In this document: in pieces, positions 49,172-62,601 of the stretch
How positions within the stretch are numbered: position 1 is the first letter of the stretch
Layout: each line of letters starts with the position of its first letter
NCBI RefSeq assembly: GCF_038967635.1
Contig: NZ_CP152413.1
Span: forward strand, 4,592,001-4,656,000
Direction: 5' to 3'
Length of the DNA stretch: 64,000 nucleotides
DNA from: Bradyrhizobium sp. B124
Lineage (GTDB): Bacteria > Pseudomonadota > Alphaproteobacteria > Rhizobiales > Xanthobacteraceae
Notes under the pieces: generated by a model
What the model was told of the DNA's origin: nothing
The model's input: only the letters and a program-made list of their open reading frames with translations
Databases searched by the model: none
Translations under genes and position numbers: made by a program

Positions 49172-52100
49172 TCACCTGCCGGACGAGCCCGCCGCATCGC
49201 CGAGCCCAATGACCTGGAAGGCGCTGTTCTCGTTGTAGCTCTGCTTTTCGCGCGGTTTGCGCTGCTGCTCCGGCGGATCTTGCGGTGGGCTCCCGTCGCC
49301 GCCGCCATAGCCGAGCACTTCGACGATCACGACCGACGGCTGGTCGTTGTTCTTTGGCGGTGGCGCCGCGGCCTGCTGGCTGGCGCCGGCGGTGTTTGAC
49401 GCTGATGTCAGCGCCCCGACCGGCGGCCCCTGCACCGTCGGAATGCCGGTCGAGGTGCCCTGCACCTGGATGTTGGCGGCGTTGACCACCTGCAGCGCGG
49501 CAAGGTTGACGTTGCCCGAGACACGGATGCCGGCTTCGCCCGCATCGATGGTGCCAAGCGGCGCGATCAGGTCAACGTCGCTCGGCGACGTCCCCGGAAT
49601 GGGGGCGAGCGTCGCGATGCCGGCACCACTGGCCGGTGCCGCCGGCGACAGTGTGATATTGCCATACGCGTCATAGCTGCGCAGCGGCGGCGTATAGATC
49701 ACCGTCGTCTTCGAGCCGCGGCCGGCGTTGATGTCGCCGGTCGCCGACCACACCAGCACATTGCCGCCGAACGTGGTCATGATGCGGCTCTGGCCGAGCA
49801 GCACGCTGCCGAGCGAATACACATCGATATTGCTGTTCTGGCCTTGCGTGATCAGGCCAGCACCAGGACCTGGCGTCACGCCCTCGACCCCGATGATGGT
49901 CTGCCCGCCCGGATTGAGGATCTGAATGTCACTGCCATACTGGGTGTTGATCCCGGCGTCGCTGACCACCGGGACGGTGACGCCGTTGACGGTGGTGGAG
50001 CCCGTGACGCTGCTGAACATCGTGATCTTGCCGGAATAGGTCAGCGGATTGCCTTGCGCATCCTGATCCGGGAACAGCGTGGCGATCGCATCGCGCCCGC
50101 GTAGATAGCTGCCGTAGCGGCTGCTGGCCTTGTCGTTGTATTCGCGACCGCCGAGCGTGAGCTCCTTGTAGTAGATGTCGCGGACGAACACGCCCTGCTG
50201 CTCCACGGGCAGCGACAGGAAGAACGCCAATGCGTCGTCCTTCGTGCCGGTGAAGATGTAGGACTGGCCCTTGTAGATATAGTTCTGACCGGACGAGAAG
50301 CGCTTATGCAGCCAATTGTATAATTCGTCGGCGTAGGCCTTGGCGACCTTGCCGCTGCCGGCGAGTGGCGTGCCGTCGCCGGGAAGCTGGTTCGCGGCGT
50401 TGAAATACAGCTTGGCGAAATCGGCATAGTCAGGACCGCTGGCGCCGACACCGGCGATCGTAACGATGCCGGCACCGCCCGTGGTGTTGGACTGATTGAT
50501 GATATCGCCCGCGCTGACCAGTGAGCCGTAGTAACCCTGATACAGGTTGCGGCCTGCCTGTAGCTGAAGCAGGCCGGGACCGACAACAGTGACAGATTGA
50601 TAGAAGATGTCACGGCCGGCCTGCATCAGCGAAATATCGTTCGGCCCATTGTTCAGGAACACGCTGGGCACGGGACCGGTGCCGACGATGTCGCGGCCGG
50701 CGATGACTTCGAAGGGCTTGGCTGCGATATACCAGGTGCTGTGGGTCGGATAGAAATACGCGCCGCCATTCGGGCTCTCCGGCTGCGCCTGGCCGAGGGT
50801 GAGATCGACAATGTCGATACCCGCGTAGGCCAGGGCCGGCCGATCATCTCCTGCATGCAGATTGGAGATGGGCGTGTCCTCGCCGAAGGCGATTGGACTG
50901 ATGGGATTGATCCGATTGGCGGCGTTCGCCCACGCGTTGCTGCTGCCGGCGCCACCGGTACCGGAGGCAAAGACGGGATTGAACGGAGTCGCCAGCGTGC
51001 TCATGTCCGCGCCCGACATCGCCACGACCTGGCTCGTCCCGAAGATTGACCCGGCCGCGAGCAGTTCAAGCTGGCCGAACGGCGACGGCATCAGTTCGAT
51101 TGTCGGCACTCCGCCGCCGGCCCCAGGCTCCGTAAAGCGGATATCACCGTTGGCGGCCGCGACGATCAGCGTTCCCGGAAAGAAAGCCGTGCCGTTGAAG
51201 GAGACCCCACTCAATACGGTCGCATCGCCACCCGCCGCGTAGAGATTGATCGCGATCGTCGGCGTCCACAATGTGAAGTTCGATTGCCCACCACTGTGGA
51301 GCGTCGTAGTGCCGTCCGCGTTGCGTACCGTATACGCAATGCCGTTCAGATCGACCGACGTCGCCATGCCGGCATCGCCCGCGCCGCCGAGCACGAGGTC
51401 GCCGCGCGTGACGATGCTGACACTGCCGTCGCCCGGCATGACGAGCGGCCCCGGCGTCTTGAGCGAGCGCTTGAGGACGTTGGGATCAACGGCGCGCGGA
51501 TCGTACGAAACCAGATAGGAGCCCCAGGTGTTCGGGGCCAGCGCGCCGACTGATCCGGCACTGACGGTGGTGTCGCCACGCAGGTTGGTGATCGAGCCGA
51601 AATAGTCTGGCACCTGACCCTGACCGTAAGGCGTCGTCGGCACCACAGGATTGAGTCCGCCGCCAATCTTCACGACCAGATTGCCGCCACCGGTCTCTAC
51701 CAGCGTGCCATTCGCCAGAACACGGCCGGTCAAGGCGACAGCCAGGTCGAGGCCGGTCGAGCTGTTGCCCGTCACGCCGGCATTGCCACCCGCGATCACG
51801 GTGAGATTGCCGCCGCCGAGCGTGCCGATACCCTGGAAGCCGATGAGCTGCTGATTGTTACTCCATGCGCCGGTCTTCGCGAGTGAGCCGAAATTGATCC
51901 ACCACGCTGCCGGATCGGCGGAGGCGCCACCGCCTTGCAGCCGCAGCCAGTTGGCGGTGAGATTGGAGTCGGCGAACCGGATGTTGTTGTCCGCGATCTG
52001 GATGTTACCGGTGATATCCCGTTGCGCGGTGAGCAGCAGGTCGCCGCCATGCTCGGGGTACCAGGCATGTGAATTGCCGCTGCTGGTGAGACCGACGAGG

Positions 52101-55100
52101 TCGTAGGGATTGCTGCCGTCGGCCGCCAGGATCGGCGCCGCCTGGGTGCCGGCCGTATAGACGCCATACGGCGTGGCTTCGCCGAAGCTGCCGCCGGCCA
52201 ACAGGTCGAGACTGCCGGTGCCGGTGCGCAGCACGCTGAAGAACGTGCCGTTGCGCGACGCATTGTAGGCCGGATCGCTCAGCGTCAGGTTGCCGCTCCC
52301 GTTCAGCGCCTGTGTCGTTTGCAGCATGCGCTGGTCGGCGGCGGCGAGATCGGCACCCGCGACGAGGCGGATCGAAGCGGACAGCGAGCCCGGCGCAAGC
52401 ATCAAGGCCGTTGCCGACGAACCCGAACCGCCGGGGACGCCGGGAGTAACCACCGCTCCAACCGTCGGCAAATGACCTATTTCGAAGAACAGCCACCCAA
52501 CCCCGCCTTCCGAAGTTCCGACATCCAGGATGGTACCGGCGGGAATAGTGCTCCCTGGGCCGTATGAGTGACCAGCGGTATCGACATATGCACCGTAAGA
52601 ACTCGTTAGACCCTGATAAAAATCATCATTCGGTATTGTCCAATCCGCGGTAAGTATTGCGTTGCCGGTATAACCGTAACTGGCGCTGCTCAGGCCAGTG
52701 TCGCTGGCTGACCAGAAAGAAGAAAGCGGATCTGTCGAAAGGTCGATCAGGCGATAGACCGGCGGTGTTCCTGGCGTCGACTTGAATCCATCCGAGATAC
52801 TTCCCTTGACCGTCAGATTGCCGCCGGCGCGGATCACGAGCGCCATCGGTTCGCCGGCGCCGTAGCTTGCGGAGGTCGCGTCGCGATTGGCGTTCGGCCC
52901 GTAGCGGTAGCCGGCAAGATCGATATCACCTGACGTCGACAGATCGCCGCTCGATGTGATCTGGACGCCCGGCCGCAGATGGTAGGTGCTGCCGTACGCG
53001 GACAGACCCGCGACGCGCGCCGCCAAACCCGCATTGCCCAACGCGGCGTTGATGAAGGCCGTGCTTGCGATGTCGTAACCGTCGAGCGTCGCCTGGCTGA
53101 TGGTGCTGCCGCCGGGCAGGCCATAGGTCCAGAACGCGTTGAGCGCGATGCTGTAGGCACCTTTGATGTTGAGCGGACCTGCTGCGTTGATCGCGATATC
53201 GCCCGAGGTCTCACCGGTGCGCTGTGCGTTCAGCACCACGTCGCCATAGGCGACGCCGTTCGGCGCGGTAAGATCCATGGTCGCGCCCGACGACAGCGTG
53301 AGCATGCCGCCCGCGGCGGTCAACTCGATGTGGCCGCGGTTCCGCGCCTCGATCGGCTGGCCGTAGCTGTCGACCTGCAGCACCGTACTGTGAACATCGA
53401 GCACGGCGCTCGGCGCCAGCGCGAGCCCATTGCCGGCCGAGAGCCGGATGGTCCCGGGTGCGGCACCGGACGCATCGATGGTGCCGACGACAGTCAGGCT
53501 GCCGTTGTCGGTGGCGACCGTGACGCTGCTGGCCTTCACGCCGTCGCCGACGACAAGATCGCCGTTCCTGATGTCGAAGCCGCGCGCATCGAAGAAGCCG
53601 CCCTGGGTCAGGAGCGCATTGAGCGCGGCGAAATCCGAACTGGACAGCCGGCTGGTGGTGACGCTGAAATCGCCGCTCGCGTAGCCATTTGTTGCCGCCC
53701 CGTTGAGCGCACCGCCGAGCGTGACCGGCCCATTCGCCGCCGCGATGCTGATCGACCCGGCACCGGCGTTGGTCGCGGAGATATCAATCACCGAACCGGC
53801 AAGCTGCGTCAGACCACCCTGCGCGCTGTTGAAGATCGCCGTGCCGCCGAACCCGTAGACGGTCGCCCGCTGGATCGCGGACGGTTGACCACTGAGATCG
53901 ATGCGGCTTGCACCGTCGAGCACGATATCGCCGGTCGCATTGACAACGAGCTTGCCGCTCGGCAGCAGGATCGTGCTGTCGATCGCGACACTGCCGCCGG
54001 TCAGGTCGATCTCGGCGCCTGCCACGGTCGACTTGGCGAGGCTCGGCGCAGCGCCCGCGGGCGCAACGACGTCGAGCGCGCCGCCCGCCGAATAGGCCAT
54101 GATCGACTTCTGCGCACCGGTGAGCAGCGGGGTCGTCAGCGTCAAATTGCCGCCGCTACCGCTCTGGCCGAATGCGGCGGCAGGATCCGAACTCGGTGAC
54201 TGGTAGACGAATAGCTTGCTGTTGCCAGCCGAGATGATCCTTGAGTTGCCGGTGATGTTGACGTTGCTGAAGCCGTAGATCACGCGGCTTGCCGTCGAGG
54301 TATCGAGCGAGGCGAACCGGCCGAAGTCGATCTCGTTGGCGACGAGGTTGAATGTGCCGCTTCCGGTTCCGGGCCCGCCTGCGGCGATGGCCGGCGGCGT
54401 CGCACCGCTCAGGCCATTCCACGTGATCTTGTCGGCGGCGATGGTCGAGTTGTCGCCGGCCGCGCCGTAGCCATAGATCGCCGACGTGTTCAGCACCAGG
54501 TTGACACCGCTGCCGGTGGCGTCGAGGCCGGCGTTTCCGAACAGGTTGATCGAATTCGCCGCGGCAAGCGTAATGGTCTTCAACGCCGGCGCGTTGTGCA
54601 GGGGATCACCATTGACCAACGTGTTGAACAGCGTCTGATCGAACATCAATCCGGCGGGTGCGCCGGCCGCGGCCACGGTCGCGGCGTCGCCGATATTGAT
54701 GGTGCCGACCGCGAGCGCGATGTTGCTCGACCCGAAATGGGCGGTCGGATCGATCGCGGAAGCGCCGTTGGTGACGAACGCCAGCGTCCCTTCGGAATAG
54801 AGCGACGAGCCGGCGCCGATCGTAATCGAACCGTTGCCGACATTCGATGGCAGGAAGTTGATGTCACCATTGGACAGCGCCAGCACAGTGAACTGGCTGA
54901 CCGCATAGCTCATGCCGGTCGACACGGAATCGAACGGGACTGCGCCCTGTCCGACGGTGCTGAGCGTCACGTTGTTACCGACGCTGATATTGTTGCCGAT
55001 GAGGAATATCTCCCCGGCGGAAAGGGAGACGCCATCGCGGATGAACAGATCATGACCGTAGGGTTGACTAAGGAACAGCGTGCCATTCGAGATAATGACA

Positions 55101-58100
55101 GTTCCGTTGATCAGGAGGCGCGGCGCTTTGAGCGCATTGAGATCGGCGGCGCCGACCGAGGGACTGGAAAATCCCTGGGTCGGCGCGTCCGCATAAACCT
55201 CGCCGACATTCAGCAGCGCCACCTGACCAGCATTAGCGCCCTGCGTGCCTTGAAACAGCGCGGTGCCGTCGAATGTGAGCGCTGGTCCGATCGGGGTGGC
55301 GTTCGGCATCTCGAATATGATCTCAAGCGTCTTGCCGTCGCTCGGCAGCAACGGACGCACGCCGCCGAATTGCGCCACGTTGGCAAGCAGGAAATCGCTG
55401 TAATTCTGCTCGTTGAATTGCGAATATTTGCGGACCGAGGTGCCCGCGGTGATCAGCGCCGTCACCGGCAGGCTACCCTTGATCGCGGTGTTGGCGATGC
55501 CGGTGGTAACCGAGGTGGCGTAGGTGCCGTTGCCGATTGTGATCGGGCTGCCGACCGGCGTCGTGGTGCTGGTGCCGAGTTCGACACGGTATGCGCCGGG
55601 CAGCAGCGCGTAGTTGGACGGCAGCAGCGTGTACGTTCCCGCCGGCAGTCCCGGGACACCGGACGGAATTGTAACCTGTTGACCAATCGCGGGATCGCCG
55701 GCGCCATTTTCGGGCGCGATCGGCGCATAGCCTGAACTGTAGCCGGGCAGGATGGCGTAGACCTTGTCGGTCGCCTTGCTGACAGGGGTCGCAGGGTTGG
55801 CGTTGATGAGCGGCGTGTTGATCACGTTGACGGAGCCGCCGCGTCCGGAGACGAAGCCCGCACCGGCGAGCGTGCCGCCACCCGACATATCGAGGATCGC
55901 GCCGCTCGCCACGTTGATCGACTGCCCGTCCAGGATGATGCCGGATTGCGGCCCGTTGTTGTTGAAGTTGGTGAGGCCGATCGTACGGATGCTGGTGCCG
56001 TTATACGTGTAGGTGACGCCGTCGATCGTGCCGCCGTACGGAATGGTCAGGCCCGCCATCGAGACGGAGGTCAGGCTGCCGGCCAGCAGGTCGACGTGCG
56101 GCGTGTACACTGGCCAGCCCAGGCCGAAGGTCAAAAGACCGAACGGCGCGCGGACGATGCCGCCCTGCTCGATCACCGGCGCCTGGAACGCGAGCTGGCC
56201 GAACACGGAGAGCGGTGCATCCGGAATCGTAGCGGTGGTGCGTCCGATGGTCAGCGTCGTCGTGGGATCGGAATTTCCACTGCCTGCGATGACGGTGGCA
56301 ACGGCATTGGTCGCGGGATAAATCTGCGCGGCAAGGAGATCGAGATTGCCGCTGGTGGACAGCTGGGTCGCGACAACCCCGGGCATCGACAGGAAGCGGA
56401 TGTCGCCCTGGCTGACGAGCTTCGTCGTCAGGAATCCCGGCGCGTACATGTTGTTCGGCGAACGCGCCGAGAAGCCGATGAGGCCCTGGATGTCGATCTG
56501 GTTTGCGTCGGCCTCGAACGTGGCCGTGGTCGGCAAGGCCGCACCGCCGGGATTGCGGATGCTGCCGCTGATGGTCCCATCGGGGACAACGGCCGTCGCT
56601 TCACGAAACAGGATGTAGGGGGCCGACAGCTTCACGCTGCCAGTCGTGGCTGCCATCGAGGAGTCGACCGGTCCAGTCACCGGAGCTCCCGACGCGAAGG
56701 CCGCTGCCGTCAGCGTCAAGCTCCGGCCCAACGAAAGGGACACATTGCCGGAGAACGCCATGTAGTCGCCGGACGTCAGCGTCAGGCTGTCGAACCCGCC
56801 GGCCTTGACCATGTCGGCGCTTACGGTGGTTTGGCCAAACGTCAGGTGCGACGCGGCCGTGCCCGGGGCGATATTCTCCGGCAGCGAGGAAGCCGGACGC
56901 GCCTGCACTACGGTCATCAGGCTCGGAACGACCACATTGGCCGGCGCCACCCCTTTGGGGAAGGAATTCACGTCGAAGTTCGGCGTAGTGAGCGCGATCG
57001 ACAGGCTGCCGCCGGAGGCGCCGGCTCCGCCGGAGAGGGCGTGGATATCGCCGTCAAGATAGAGGCCGCTCTGCGATGACAACGTAATGGAGCCGCCATT
57101 CGTTGTGACCATCTGTGGGCGGCTTGACGAAGCCGCACCGCCCGCCGCGAGATCGATCGCGACCTGCGTGCCATCTGCGTTGAGCTCGGCGCCCGGACGC
57201 ACGATCACGAAGGCACCGCCACCATTGATAGCGATGGAGCCGCCGTCCGTCGCCTTCCCGAATGGATGTCCTGATGTATCGGACGCCTGATAGACCAGGC
57301 CCGAGACATCGAGTTTGGCAGCGGCATCGACCCAGATCGAAACGCCGCGGCCGTTGCCGCTCAGGTCGAAGTTGAAGCCTGTTCGCACCGGCGAACCGTA
57401 GGCATCATTGACCAGATTGATGCTGCCGCCATGCGCGGTCAGATTGCCGAACACGCTGATCTGACCGAAGGCATCGAGCGTGATGCTCTGGCCCGGATCG
57501 ACGCCGACTGAGGAGCCGTCACCAACCACGATCGCGCCGCCGCCCGCGAGCAGTCCGCCGCCCGACCTGATGAGCGATCGCAGCGTGAGGCTCGCGCCGC
57601 CGCGCTGGGTCACGGTGGCCTTGACCGGATCCGCGGTGAACAACGGCGGCGTCCACAGCGTCAGCGCCGACGACGGATCGATGCCGGCCGGTGCCGCATA
57701 GCTGCTTGCCGTGAACCGGTAGACCGGCATCGCGGCCGCAACCACAGTGTTGCTGGCGACCACAACGCCCAGCCCGCCGTTGATATCGTAGTTGGAGAAG
57801 CCGGCGGTGAAGAACGACGGATTGAGCGCAGGCGCTGGCGTAATCTGGACCGTCTGCGGCAGCACCACGCCGGCTGGAATAACGGCTCCGACCGGATAAG
57901 TCATCGGCGTGGATTGAATTGATCCTGCCGCATAGGTGACTTGATAGGGTGCGACTGGAATGCCGTTCGGGAAGACAGTGGATGGAATGGTGGTTCCCGC
58001 AGGAATGCGACCCGTGCCGCTCCAGCCAGTGATGATCGTCCCGGCCGGGAGCACACTGCCCGGGCTCCAATATTGCGTCTGGCCATTGGCGTCCCGGCTC

Positions 58101-61100
58101 TGCAGGCCGTCCATACCTTGCGGTATGGTCCATTCCGCACCGGTCGGCGCGGTCGGCGCGGCGGATATCGTGACGTCCGCCGGTATCGGCGTGTCGTACA
58201 CCAGCGTGGTGAAGTTCAGCGTCAGCGCCGTCGGTAGCGGCTGGCCTGCGGGAACCGTGAACGATTGCTTGAGCTTCACGGCAGCGGGTGCGGGCGTGCC
58301 TGCGGGCAGCACACCACCCGCGAGTTCGGCATTGTCGCCAATCAGGATGTTGCCGGGCGTCGAGATCGTCAGCGTGCCGCCGCCGGTGACGCCCCAGGCG
58401 CGGATCGCGCCGTCGAGAACAAGATTTCCGTCGCCCGGCGTTCCGGCATTCTGCTGGGTGTGCCCCGCGAGAATTGTGACGTTGCCGCCTTTGCCGCCTT
58501 GAGTCTTGCCGTTGATGAGGACGGCGCCGCCGGAGGACACGTCGACCGTGCTGCCGGCAGCGAGCGTAACGTCCTGAGTCGAATCGAAAGTGACGTTGCC
58601 GCCGTCGAGGAAGCCGAGGCCCGACACGCTGTTCGGATTGGTCTGCGCGTTGACCCACAGGCCGCGCGTGTCGATGGTGACGCCGGACTCCAGCGTCAGC
58701 GCTGCGCCTCCCGCCGCGTTTGTCAGCGCAAACGTGCCGGTCGCGGCATTGAGGATGTTGCTCACCGTGACGCTGCCGGAGCGCGCGGTGATGTCGGCTG
58801 CGATGTCGACCGTCGGGGCGATCAGCTTGACTTGCGCGCCCGCCGAGAACTCTAGCGGTGCATTGACGGCGATCTTGTTGGATGTGTTGATGTTGAGGCC
58901 GCCGAGGCCGAAGCTGTTGAGCGTCGGCGCATCGAACCAGGCCGTGTTGACGCGACCGGCCGGCAGCGCCGAGGTCGGGTCTAGGCCGCCTGCGACCGAG
59001 GTCAGGTTACCGAACGACACGTCGGTGTTGTACGCGTTGGCGAGGCCATAGCCATTGTACTGCCCGAGCGCCAGCGTGCCGGCGAGCGGCACGGTGTTCT
59101 GCGTCAGCTTGTAGCCGTCGATGACACTGGTCGGGCGTTTGGCGATCTGGTTCTCGCCGTCGATCACATTGGCGAGGATCGTGCCCTCGAACACCGAGGT
59201 CGGGGTCGCGAGGACGAGACTGCCGGCGTCGCGGCCCACGGTGTAGCCGTTCTCCCAGCGCGAGCTGCCTTTGCCGAACGGGCTGAGATAGACCTCGACG
59301 ACGTTCCAGTGCGCGTGATTGACGATGAAGCCGTTGGCCACCGCGACATAGGTCAAATTGGCCGGGGCATCGTCGGCGCTGTAGATGCGGCCGTCATTGC
59401 CGAGCAGCAGCGTCTGCCGCACATAGCCGCTCTGATACTGCACCGCTCCGCCGGAGATGTTGAAGATCGCGCCGCGCTGCGCCACCACCTCCGGCGCCGA
59501 CAGGGTGATGGTGCCGCCCACCGCAGTCCATTCGCCGATCCTGTGTCCGGTGTTGTTGAGATAGCCGGAGACCTCGAGCAGCCCGCCCGCGGTGTAGTAG
59601 CGGTCCGTCGCATAGGCGCCGGTGCCGGCCGGCACCAGGGTCAGATCGCGGGCGTCGATCCACAGATTGCTGTTGGTGAGCGTGCCGTTGTCGCGGTTCT
59701 GCGGGCTGTCGCGCAGCTCGTTGCCCTGAACGTTGATCTTGATCGAATTGGCCGACACGGGCAGCACGGTGCCGGTGGTGCCGGAGACGTCGATGACCGA
59801 TCCGCTTTCGGCGAACACGCGCTTACCGGCGGAGGCGGTCACCTGGCCGCCCTGCGCCATGGTCAGCGAGCCGTTCCTGAAATCGATGGTGCCGCCGGTG
59901 ACGATCTCGATGCGCGACTGATCGGGCCGATCGGACAGCGTCGAGAGATTGTCGAACTGGCCGGTCGCCAGCACATTCGGCTTGGCCGAGGCGATGAGGG
60001 CATCGCGCTGCGAATTGAGCGCGGTCACGCTCGGATCGATGCCGGACACCAGCGCGGCCGCCGCATCGGTCTCCGGCAGGATCAGGCTGATGCCGTGATT
60101 GGTCAGCGTGACGCTGCCGGTCGTGTCGGACGCCGAATTGAGCAGATGGATGGTGCCGCGCTGATTGACCGACGTGGTGGAGACCAGGATGCCATCCTGG
60201 GTGACGGCATGGCCGGCGAACGTGATGTCGCCCTGCTGGGCGAGGACGAGACCTGTGTTGGTGACGGTCCCGCTGCCGCTCCCGGAATAGAGCACCGGCG
60301 CGATCTCGTTGCCGCGCGTGGTCGAGTTCTGGTTGGTGTTGGTGCCATAGCCGGCGCGCAGGATGAAATCGTCGCCGGCCGCGAACTGGGCCTGCCCCTT
60401 CGGCGTGGCGATGGCACCGGCATTGTCGACCTCGGTGCCCATCAGCAGCACGAAGCCGCCGCCCGTCGTGACCGAGGACGGCGCATTGGTGGTGATCAGC
60501 GCGCCGCTCTCGACCACAATCTTGCCACCGGCTCCGGTGAAGCTCGGCAGATAATTGGTGCCGCTCTGGGCCGAATAGAGACCGTTGGCGAGGAATTGGC
60601 TGTCGGCGATATTGGCGCTTGACGCGATCAGCGAGCCGACATTGATCTGGCTCGCGCCACCGAAAATGATGCCGTTCTGGTTGATTACCAGCACCTGCCC
60701 CGGCGCGGTGATGCGGCCGAGGATCTGGCTCGGTCCGGCATTGCCCACCACGCGATTGAGCGCGGTCCAGTTGCTGGCCTGCTGGTTGAAGTTGAGCGTG
60801 GTCTGGCTGCCGACGTTAAAGCTCTGCCAGTTGAGGATCGCCTGCGGCGCCGTCTGATTGACGGTGACCGTGGTCTGGCCACCGCTTGCGGCCTGGCTCG
60901 GCAGGGCGGCACCTTGCCAAAGGCTCGAACCGGGCACAGCGCCCGGCGCAACCTGAAGCCCGCCCGGCGCGAGGCCGTTCGGCACCGCCACCTGCGGCAA
61001 CGTGGCCGATCGCTGCGAGGCGGCAGCTGCGTTGCGTGCGGCGGACTGCGCGGCCTGCAACGCCTGGATGGCCTGGGTCGCCCGCGTCAGCGCGCTCTGG

Positions 61101-61363
61101 CTTTGCCTCGCGACGTCAGTGGCCTGCTGGGCCGCGGCAGCTGCGGCATCGCTGGCGATCGCCGGCGCCGAGTTCGTCGTCGCGAAATTGCCGAACGGAC
61201 GCGCGGATGCGCCCTCAAGCCCGCTCAGCAACAGCGCCAGCGTGCTTGTTCCCGCGAGCAGCATGGAGCGGGATGCCCATCCGATCCGCTGCCGCGACGG
61301 AAGCGGCACGACCCGACGCGGATCGAGGCGAGGATGGCGGGCAACGCACTGACGAGACGGCAT
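49172..61363 (-). CDS. Giant filamentous-haemagglutinin family protein (TPS domain, DUF3739-like end)
   Basis: A 4063-residue predicted surface protein coded by 12.2 kb without interruption. A long basic n-region precedes the signal sequence [20 protein letters not shown] (about 32-51; cleavage near GASA). An Ala/Gln-rich helical stretch follows (about 70-115). The TPS/haemagglutination-activity domain is at about 140-265 ([40 protein letters not shown]), then thousands of residues of beta-helix-like repeats, many reading GGNLTV or GSLTLT. The end ([20 protein letters not shown] near 3950) is DUF3739-like, followed by a Pro/Gln-rich tail. It should be an adhesin or matrix component. Export needs a TpsB partner, which is not in the window. 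It lies downstream of an STN-sigma-FecR operon and may be its target. Confidence 0.88.
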   Translation of the reverse strand: MPSRQCVARHPRLDPRRVVPLPSRQRIGWASRSMLLAGTSTLALLLSGLEGASARPFGNFATTNSAPAIASDAAAAAAQQATDVARQSQSALTRATQAIQALQAAQSAARNAAAASQRSATLPQVAVPNGLAPGGLQVAPGAVPGSSLWQGAALPSQAASGGQTTVTVNQTAPQAILNWQSFNVGSQTTLNFNQQASNWTALNRVVGNAGPSQILGRITAPGQVLVINQNGIIFGGASQINVGSLIASSANIADSQFLANGLYSAQSGTNYLPSFTGAGGKIVVESGALITTNAPSSVTTGGGFVLLMGTEVDNAGAIATPKGQAQFAAGDDFILRAGYGTNTNQNSTTRGNEIAPVLYSGSGSGTVTNTGLVLAQQGDITFAGHAVTQDGILVSTTSVNQRGTIHLLNSASDTTGSVTLTNHGISLILPETDAAAALVSGIDPSVTALNSQRDALIASAKPNVLATGQFDNLSTLSDRPDQSRIEIVTGGTIDFRNGSLTMAQGGQVTASAGKRVFAESGSVIDVSGTTGTVLPVSANSIKINVQGNELRDSPQNRDNGTLTNSNLWIDARDLTLVPAGTGAYATDRYYTAGGLLEVSGYLNNTGHRIGEWTAVGGTITLSAPEVVAQRGAIFNISGGAVQYQSGYVRQTLLLGNDGRIYSADDAPANLTYVAVANGFIVNHAHWNVVEVYLSPFGKGSSRWENGYTVGRDAGSLVLATPTSVFEGTILANVIDGENQIAKRPTSVIDGYKLTQNTVPLAGTLALGQYNGYGLANAYNTDVSFGNLTSVAGGLDPTSALPAGRVNTAWFDAPTLNSFGLGGLNINTSNKIAVNAPLEFSAGAQVKLIAPTVDIAADITARSGSVTVSNILNAATGTFALTNAAGGAALTLESGVTIDTRGLWVNAQTNPNSVSGLGFLDGGNVTFDSTQDVTLAAGSTVDVSSGGAVLINGKTQGGKGGNVTILAGHTQQNAGTPGDGNLVLDGAIRAWGVTGGGTLTISTPGNILIGDNAELAGGVLPAGTPAPAAVKLKQSFTVPAGQPLPTALTLNFTTLVYDTPIPADVTISAAPTAPTGAEWTIPQGMDGLQSRDANGQTQYWSPGSVLPAGTIITGWSGTGRIPAGTTIPSTVFPNGIPVAPYQVTYAAGSIQSTPMTYPVGAVIPAGVVLPQTVQITPAPALNPSFFTAGFSNYDINGGLGVVVASNTVVAAAMPVYRFTASSYAAPAGIDPSSALTLWTPPLFTADPVKATVTQRGGASLTLRSLIRSGGGLLAGGGAIVVGDGSSVGVDPGQSITLDAFGQISVFGNLTAHGGSINLVNDAYGSPVRTGFNFDLSGNGRGVSIWVDAAAKLDVSGLVYQASDTSGHPFGKATDGGSIAINGGGAFVIVRPGAELNADGTQVAIDLAAGGAASSSRPQMVTTNGGSITLSSQSGLYLDGDIHALSGGAGASGGSLSIALTTPNFDVNSFPKGVAPANVVVPSLMTVVQARPASSLPENIAPGTAASHLTFGQTTVSADMVKAGGFDSLTLTSGDYMAFSGNVSLSLGRSLTLTAAAFASGAPVTGPVDSSMAATTGSVKLSAPYILFREATAVVPDGTISGSIRNPGGAALPTTATFEADANQIDIQGLIGFSARSPNNMYAPGFLTTKLVSQGDIRFLSMPGVVATQLSTSGNLDLLAAQIYPATNAVATVIAGSGNSDPTTTLTIGRTTATIPDAPLSVFGQLAFQAPVIEQGGIVRAPFGLLTFGLGWPVYTPHVDLLAGSLTSVSMAGLTIPYGGTIDGVTYTYNGTSIRTIGLTNFNNNGPQSGIILDGQSINVASGAILDMSGGGTLAGAGFVSGRGGSVNVINTPLINANPATPVSKATDKVYAILPGYSSGYAPIAPENGAGDPAIGQQVTIPSGVPGLPAGTYTLLPSNYALLPGAYRVELGTSTTTPVGSPITIGNGTYATSVTTGIANTAIKGSLPVTALITAGTSVRKYSQFNEQNYSDFLLANVAQFGGVRPLLPSDGKTLEIIFEMPNATPIGPALTFDGTALFQGTQGANAGQVALLNVGEVYADAPTQGFSSPSVGAADLNALKAPRLLINGTVIISNGTLFLSQPYGHDLFIRDGVSLSAGEIFLIGNNISVGNNVTLSTVGQGAVPFDSVSTGMSYAVSQFTVLALSNGDINFLPSNVGNGSITIGAGSSLYSEGTLAFVTNGASAIDPTAHFGSSNIALAVGTINIGDAATVAAAGAPAGLMFDQTLFNTLVNGDPLHNAPALKTITLAAANSINLFGNAGLDATGSGVNLVLNTSAIYGYGAAGDNSTIAADKITWNGLSGATPPAIAAGGPGTGSGTFNLVANEIDFGRFASLDTSTASRVIYGFSNVNITGNSRIISAGNSKLFVYQSPSSDPAAAFGQSGSGGNLTLTTPLLTGAQKSIMAYSAGGALDVVAPAGAAPSLAKSTVAGAEIDLTGGSVAIDSTILLPSGKLVVNATGDIVLDGASRIDLSGQPSAIQRATVYGFGGTAIFNSAQGGLTQLAGSVIDISATNAGAGSISIAAANGPVTLGGALNGAATNGYASGDFSVTTSRLSSSDFAALNALLTQGGFFDARGFDIRNGDLVVGDGVKASSVTVATDNGSLTVVGTIDASGAAPGTIRLSAGNGLALAPSAVLDVHSTVLQVDSYGQPIEARNRGHIELTAAGGMLTLSSGATMDLTAPNGVAYGDVVLNAQRTGETSGDIAINAAGPLNIKGAYSIALNAFWTYGLPGGSTISQATLDGYDIASTAFINAALGNAGLAARVAGLSAYGSTYHLRPGVQITSSGDLSTSGDIDLAGYRYGPNANRDATSASYGAGEPMALVIRAGGNLTVKGSISDGFKSTPGTPPVYRLIDLSTDPLSSFWSASDTGLSSASYGYTGNAILTADWTIPNDDFYQGLTSSYGAYVDTAGHSYGPGSTIPAGTILDVGTSEGGVGWLFFEIGHLPTVGAVVTPGVPGGSGSSATALMLAPGSLSASIRLVAGADLAAADQRMLQTTQALNGSGNLTLSDPAYNASRNGTFFSVLRTGTGSLDLLAGGSFGEATPYGVYTAGTQAAPILAADGSNPYDLVGLTSSGNSHAWYPEHGGDLLLTAQRDITGNIQIADNNIRFADSNLTANWLRLQGGGASADPAAWWINFGSLAKTGAWSNNQQLIGFQGIGTLGGGNLTVIAGGNAGVTGNSSTGLDLAVALTGRVLANGTLVETGGGNLVVKIGGGLNPVVPTTPYGQGQVPDYFGSITNLRGDTTVSAGSVGALAPNTWGSYLVSYDPRAVDPNVLKRSLKTPGPLVMPGDGSVSIVTRGDLVLGGAGDAGMATSVDLNGIAYTVRNADGTTTLHSGGQSNFTLWTPTIAINLYAAGGDATVLSGVSFNGTAFFPGTLIVAAANGDIRFTEPGAGGGVPTIELMPSPFGQLELLAAGSIFGTSQVVAMSGADMSTLATPFNPVFASGTGGAGSSNAWANAANRINPISPIAFGEDTPISNLHAGDDRPALAYAGIDIVDLTLGQAQPESPNGGAYFYPTHSTWYIAAKPFEVIAGRDIVGTGPVPSVFLNNGPNDISLMQAGRDIFYQSVTVVGPGLLQLQAGRNLYQGYYGSLVSAGDIINQSNTTGGAGIVTIAGVGASGPDYADFAKLYFNAANQLPGDGTPLAGSGKVAKAYADELYNWLHKRFSSGQNYIYKGQSYIFTGTKDDALAFFLSLPVEQQGVFVRDIYYKELTLGGREYNDKASSRYGSYLRGRDAIATLFPDQDAQGNPLTYSGKITMFSSVTGSTTVNGVTVPVVSDAGINTQYGSDIQILNPGGQTIIGVEGVTPGPGAGLITQGQNSNIDVYSLGSVLLGQSRIMTTFGGNVLVWSATGDINAGRGSKTTVIYTPPLRSYDAYGNITLSPAAPASGAGIATLAPIPGTSPSDVDLIAPLGTIDAGEAGIRVSGNVNLAALQVVNAANIQVQGTSTGIPTVQGPPVGALTSASNTAGASQQAAAPPPKNNDQPSVVIVEVLGYGGGDGSPPQDPPEQQRKPREKQSYNENSAFQVIGLGDAAGSSGR

Positions 61364-61558
61364 AGGATGTCCCCTGGGAACAACGGACGGAAAGATGCGC
61401 AGATCGGATCCGCGCAGGTGCTCGTCACACGGCTCGACCGTATGCCAGGCTTCTCGTCTCCAAGGACGCCATTTGATCGGCGGGACCGAACAACAAAATC
61501 GCGGGCTGCATCACAATTCCAGCGCAGACATGATGCGCGCCTTCACGGCCGCCCGACA

Positions 61559-62539
61559 TCAGCTCAGCAGCACGATGCCGCCGGGCAGATGTCGCGCTTT
61601 CGCGCCGAAGATTTGCTGGAACATGGTCAGGATGCCATCGACGTTGTCGATGCGGAACCGGCCGTTGACGAGACGGCGTTCCAATTCCGCGTTCGTCACC
61701 ATGACCTTGCCCGACCGGTAACGATTGATCTCCGTCACGACGTTGCCGAGCGGAGCGTCATGAAAAATCAGCATTCCGTCGCGCCAGGCTGTCACCTCGG
61801 CGGGATCGACTGACATGGGCGCCGCGAGACCAAGCGCTGCATAGCTGACCTGTTGCCCCGCATGCAGCGCCGCGACGGAGCTGTGACGGGTGACCCGGAC
61901 CTCGCCATCGAGGCACGTCACGCAGGTGCTGCGCGGCTCATGACGGACGTTGAACTGCGCCTGACGCGCGCTCATCTCGCCGTCGCCGGCCACCACGCGC
62001 ACCTCGCGGCTCGCGGAGGCTGCCGCGATCACGGCTTCCCCGGTCAGGATCTCGATGCGATCCTGGCTGCTGTCGCCCGACTGAACATTGACGCTGGTTC
62101 CGGTGTTCAGCGTCACCTTGACACCGCCATCGATCGTGAGCTTGCGCTGCTCGCCGGCGGCGGTGCGATAGTCCGCCATCACATCCTGCAGCGACGGCCA
62201 CAGCTGCATCGGTGGCGACACCACGAGATAGGCGGCGGCCGACGTCGCCAGCGCGCCTCCGAGCATCGCCCGCCGCGTCATGCGCGGCTGCCGCCGGACG
62301 TCCGCCAGCATGGAATCGCCGCGCCGCTTCAACAGGTTGGCGCCGGCCGGGCCGAGCTGATCCCAGAGCAGGCTGGCCTGCGCCAGCGCCTCCGAATGGG
62401 CGCTGCTCTGGCTTCCCCAATGCCGGGTTTCCTCGATGTCCCGCCGGGTAGCCTGCCCCGAACCAAGCCGCTGGACGCGCGCAAGCGCCTCGCTCTCGAT
62501 CGCGGTCAGCTCCTCCGACGGTTCGTCGCTACGTGTCAT
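61559..62539 (-). CDS. FecR-family anti-sigma factor/sigma regulator
   Basis: A 326-residue single-pass inner-membrane protein. Residues 10-70 form a cytosolic DUF4880-like anti-sigma part (EALARVQRLGSGQATRRDIE, HSEALAQASLLWDQLGPA), a helix lies at about 92-110 (AMLGGALATSAAAYLVVS), the periplasmic FecR domain follows (ADYRTAAGEQRKLTIDGGVK, VNVQSGDSSQDRIEILTGEA) and the C-terminal DUF4974/STN-like part ends FGAKARHLPGGIVLLS. It should hold or activate the ECF sigma factor encoded 62 bp upstream. The ATG at 62539 is used. Confidence 0.9.
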   Translation of the reverse strand: MTRSDEPSEELTAIESEALARVQRLGSGQATRRDIEETRHWGSQSSAHSEALAQASLLWDQLGPAGANLLKRRGDSMLADVRRQPRMTRRAMLGGALATSAAAYLVVSPPMQLWPSLQDVMADYRTAAGEQRKLTIDGGVKVTLNTGTSVNVQSGDSSQDRIEILTGEAVIAAASASREVRVVAGDGEMSARQAQFNVRHEPRSTCVTCLDGEVRVTRHSSVAALHAGQQVSYAALGLAAPMSVDPAEVTAWRDGMLIFHDAPLGNVVTEINRYRSGKVMVTNAELERRLVNGRFRIDNVDGILTMFQQIFGAKARHLPGGIVLLS

Positions 62540-62601
62540 CGATCGGGCGTTTCTCTTGGCAGCACGTCCATCCAAATACGCAACACTCTGACGCTCTCCT
62601 A

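Noticed and set aside
49172..61363. CRISPR-like or satellite repeats in the giant adhesin gene
   Set aside because: The repetitiveness is at protein level (beta-helix turns such as GGNLTV) and the DNA lacks regularly spaced identical repeats.
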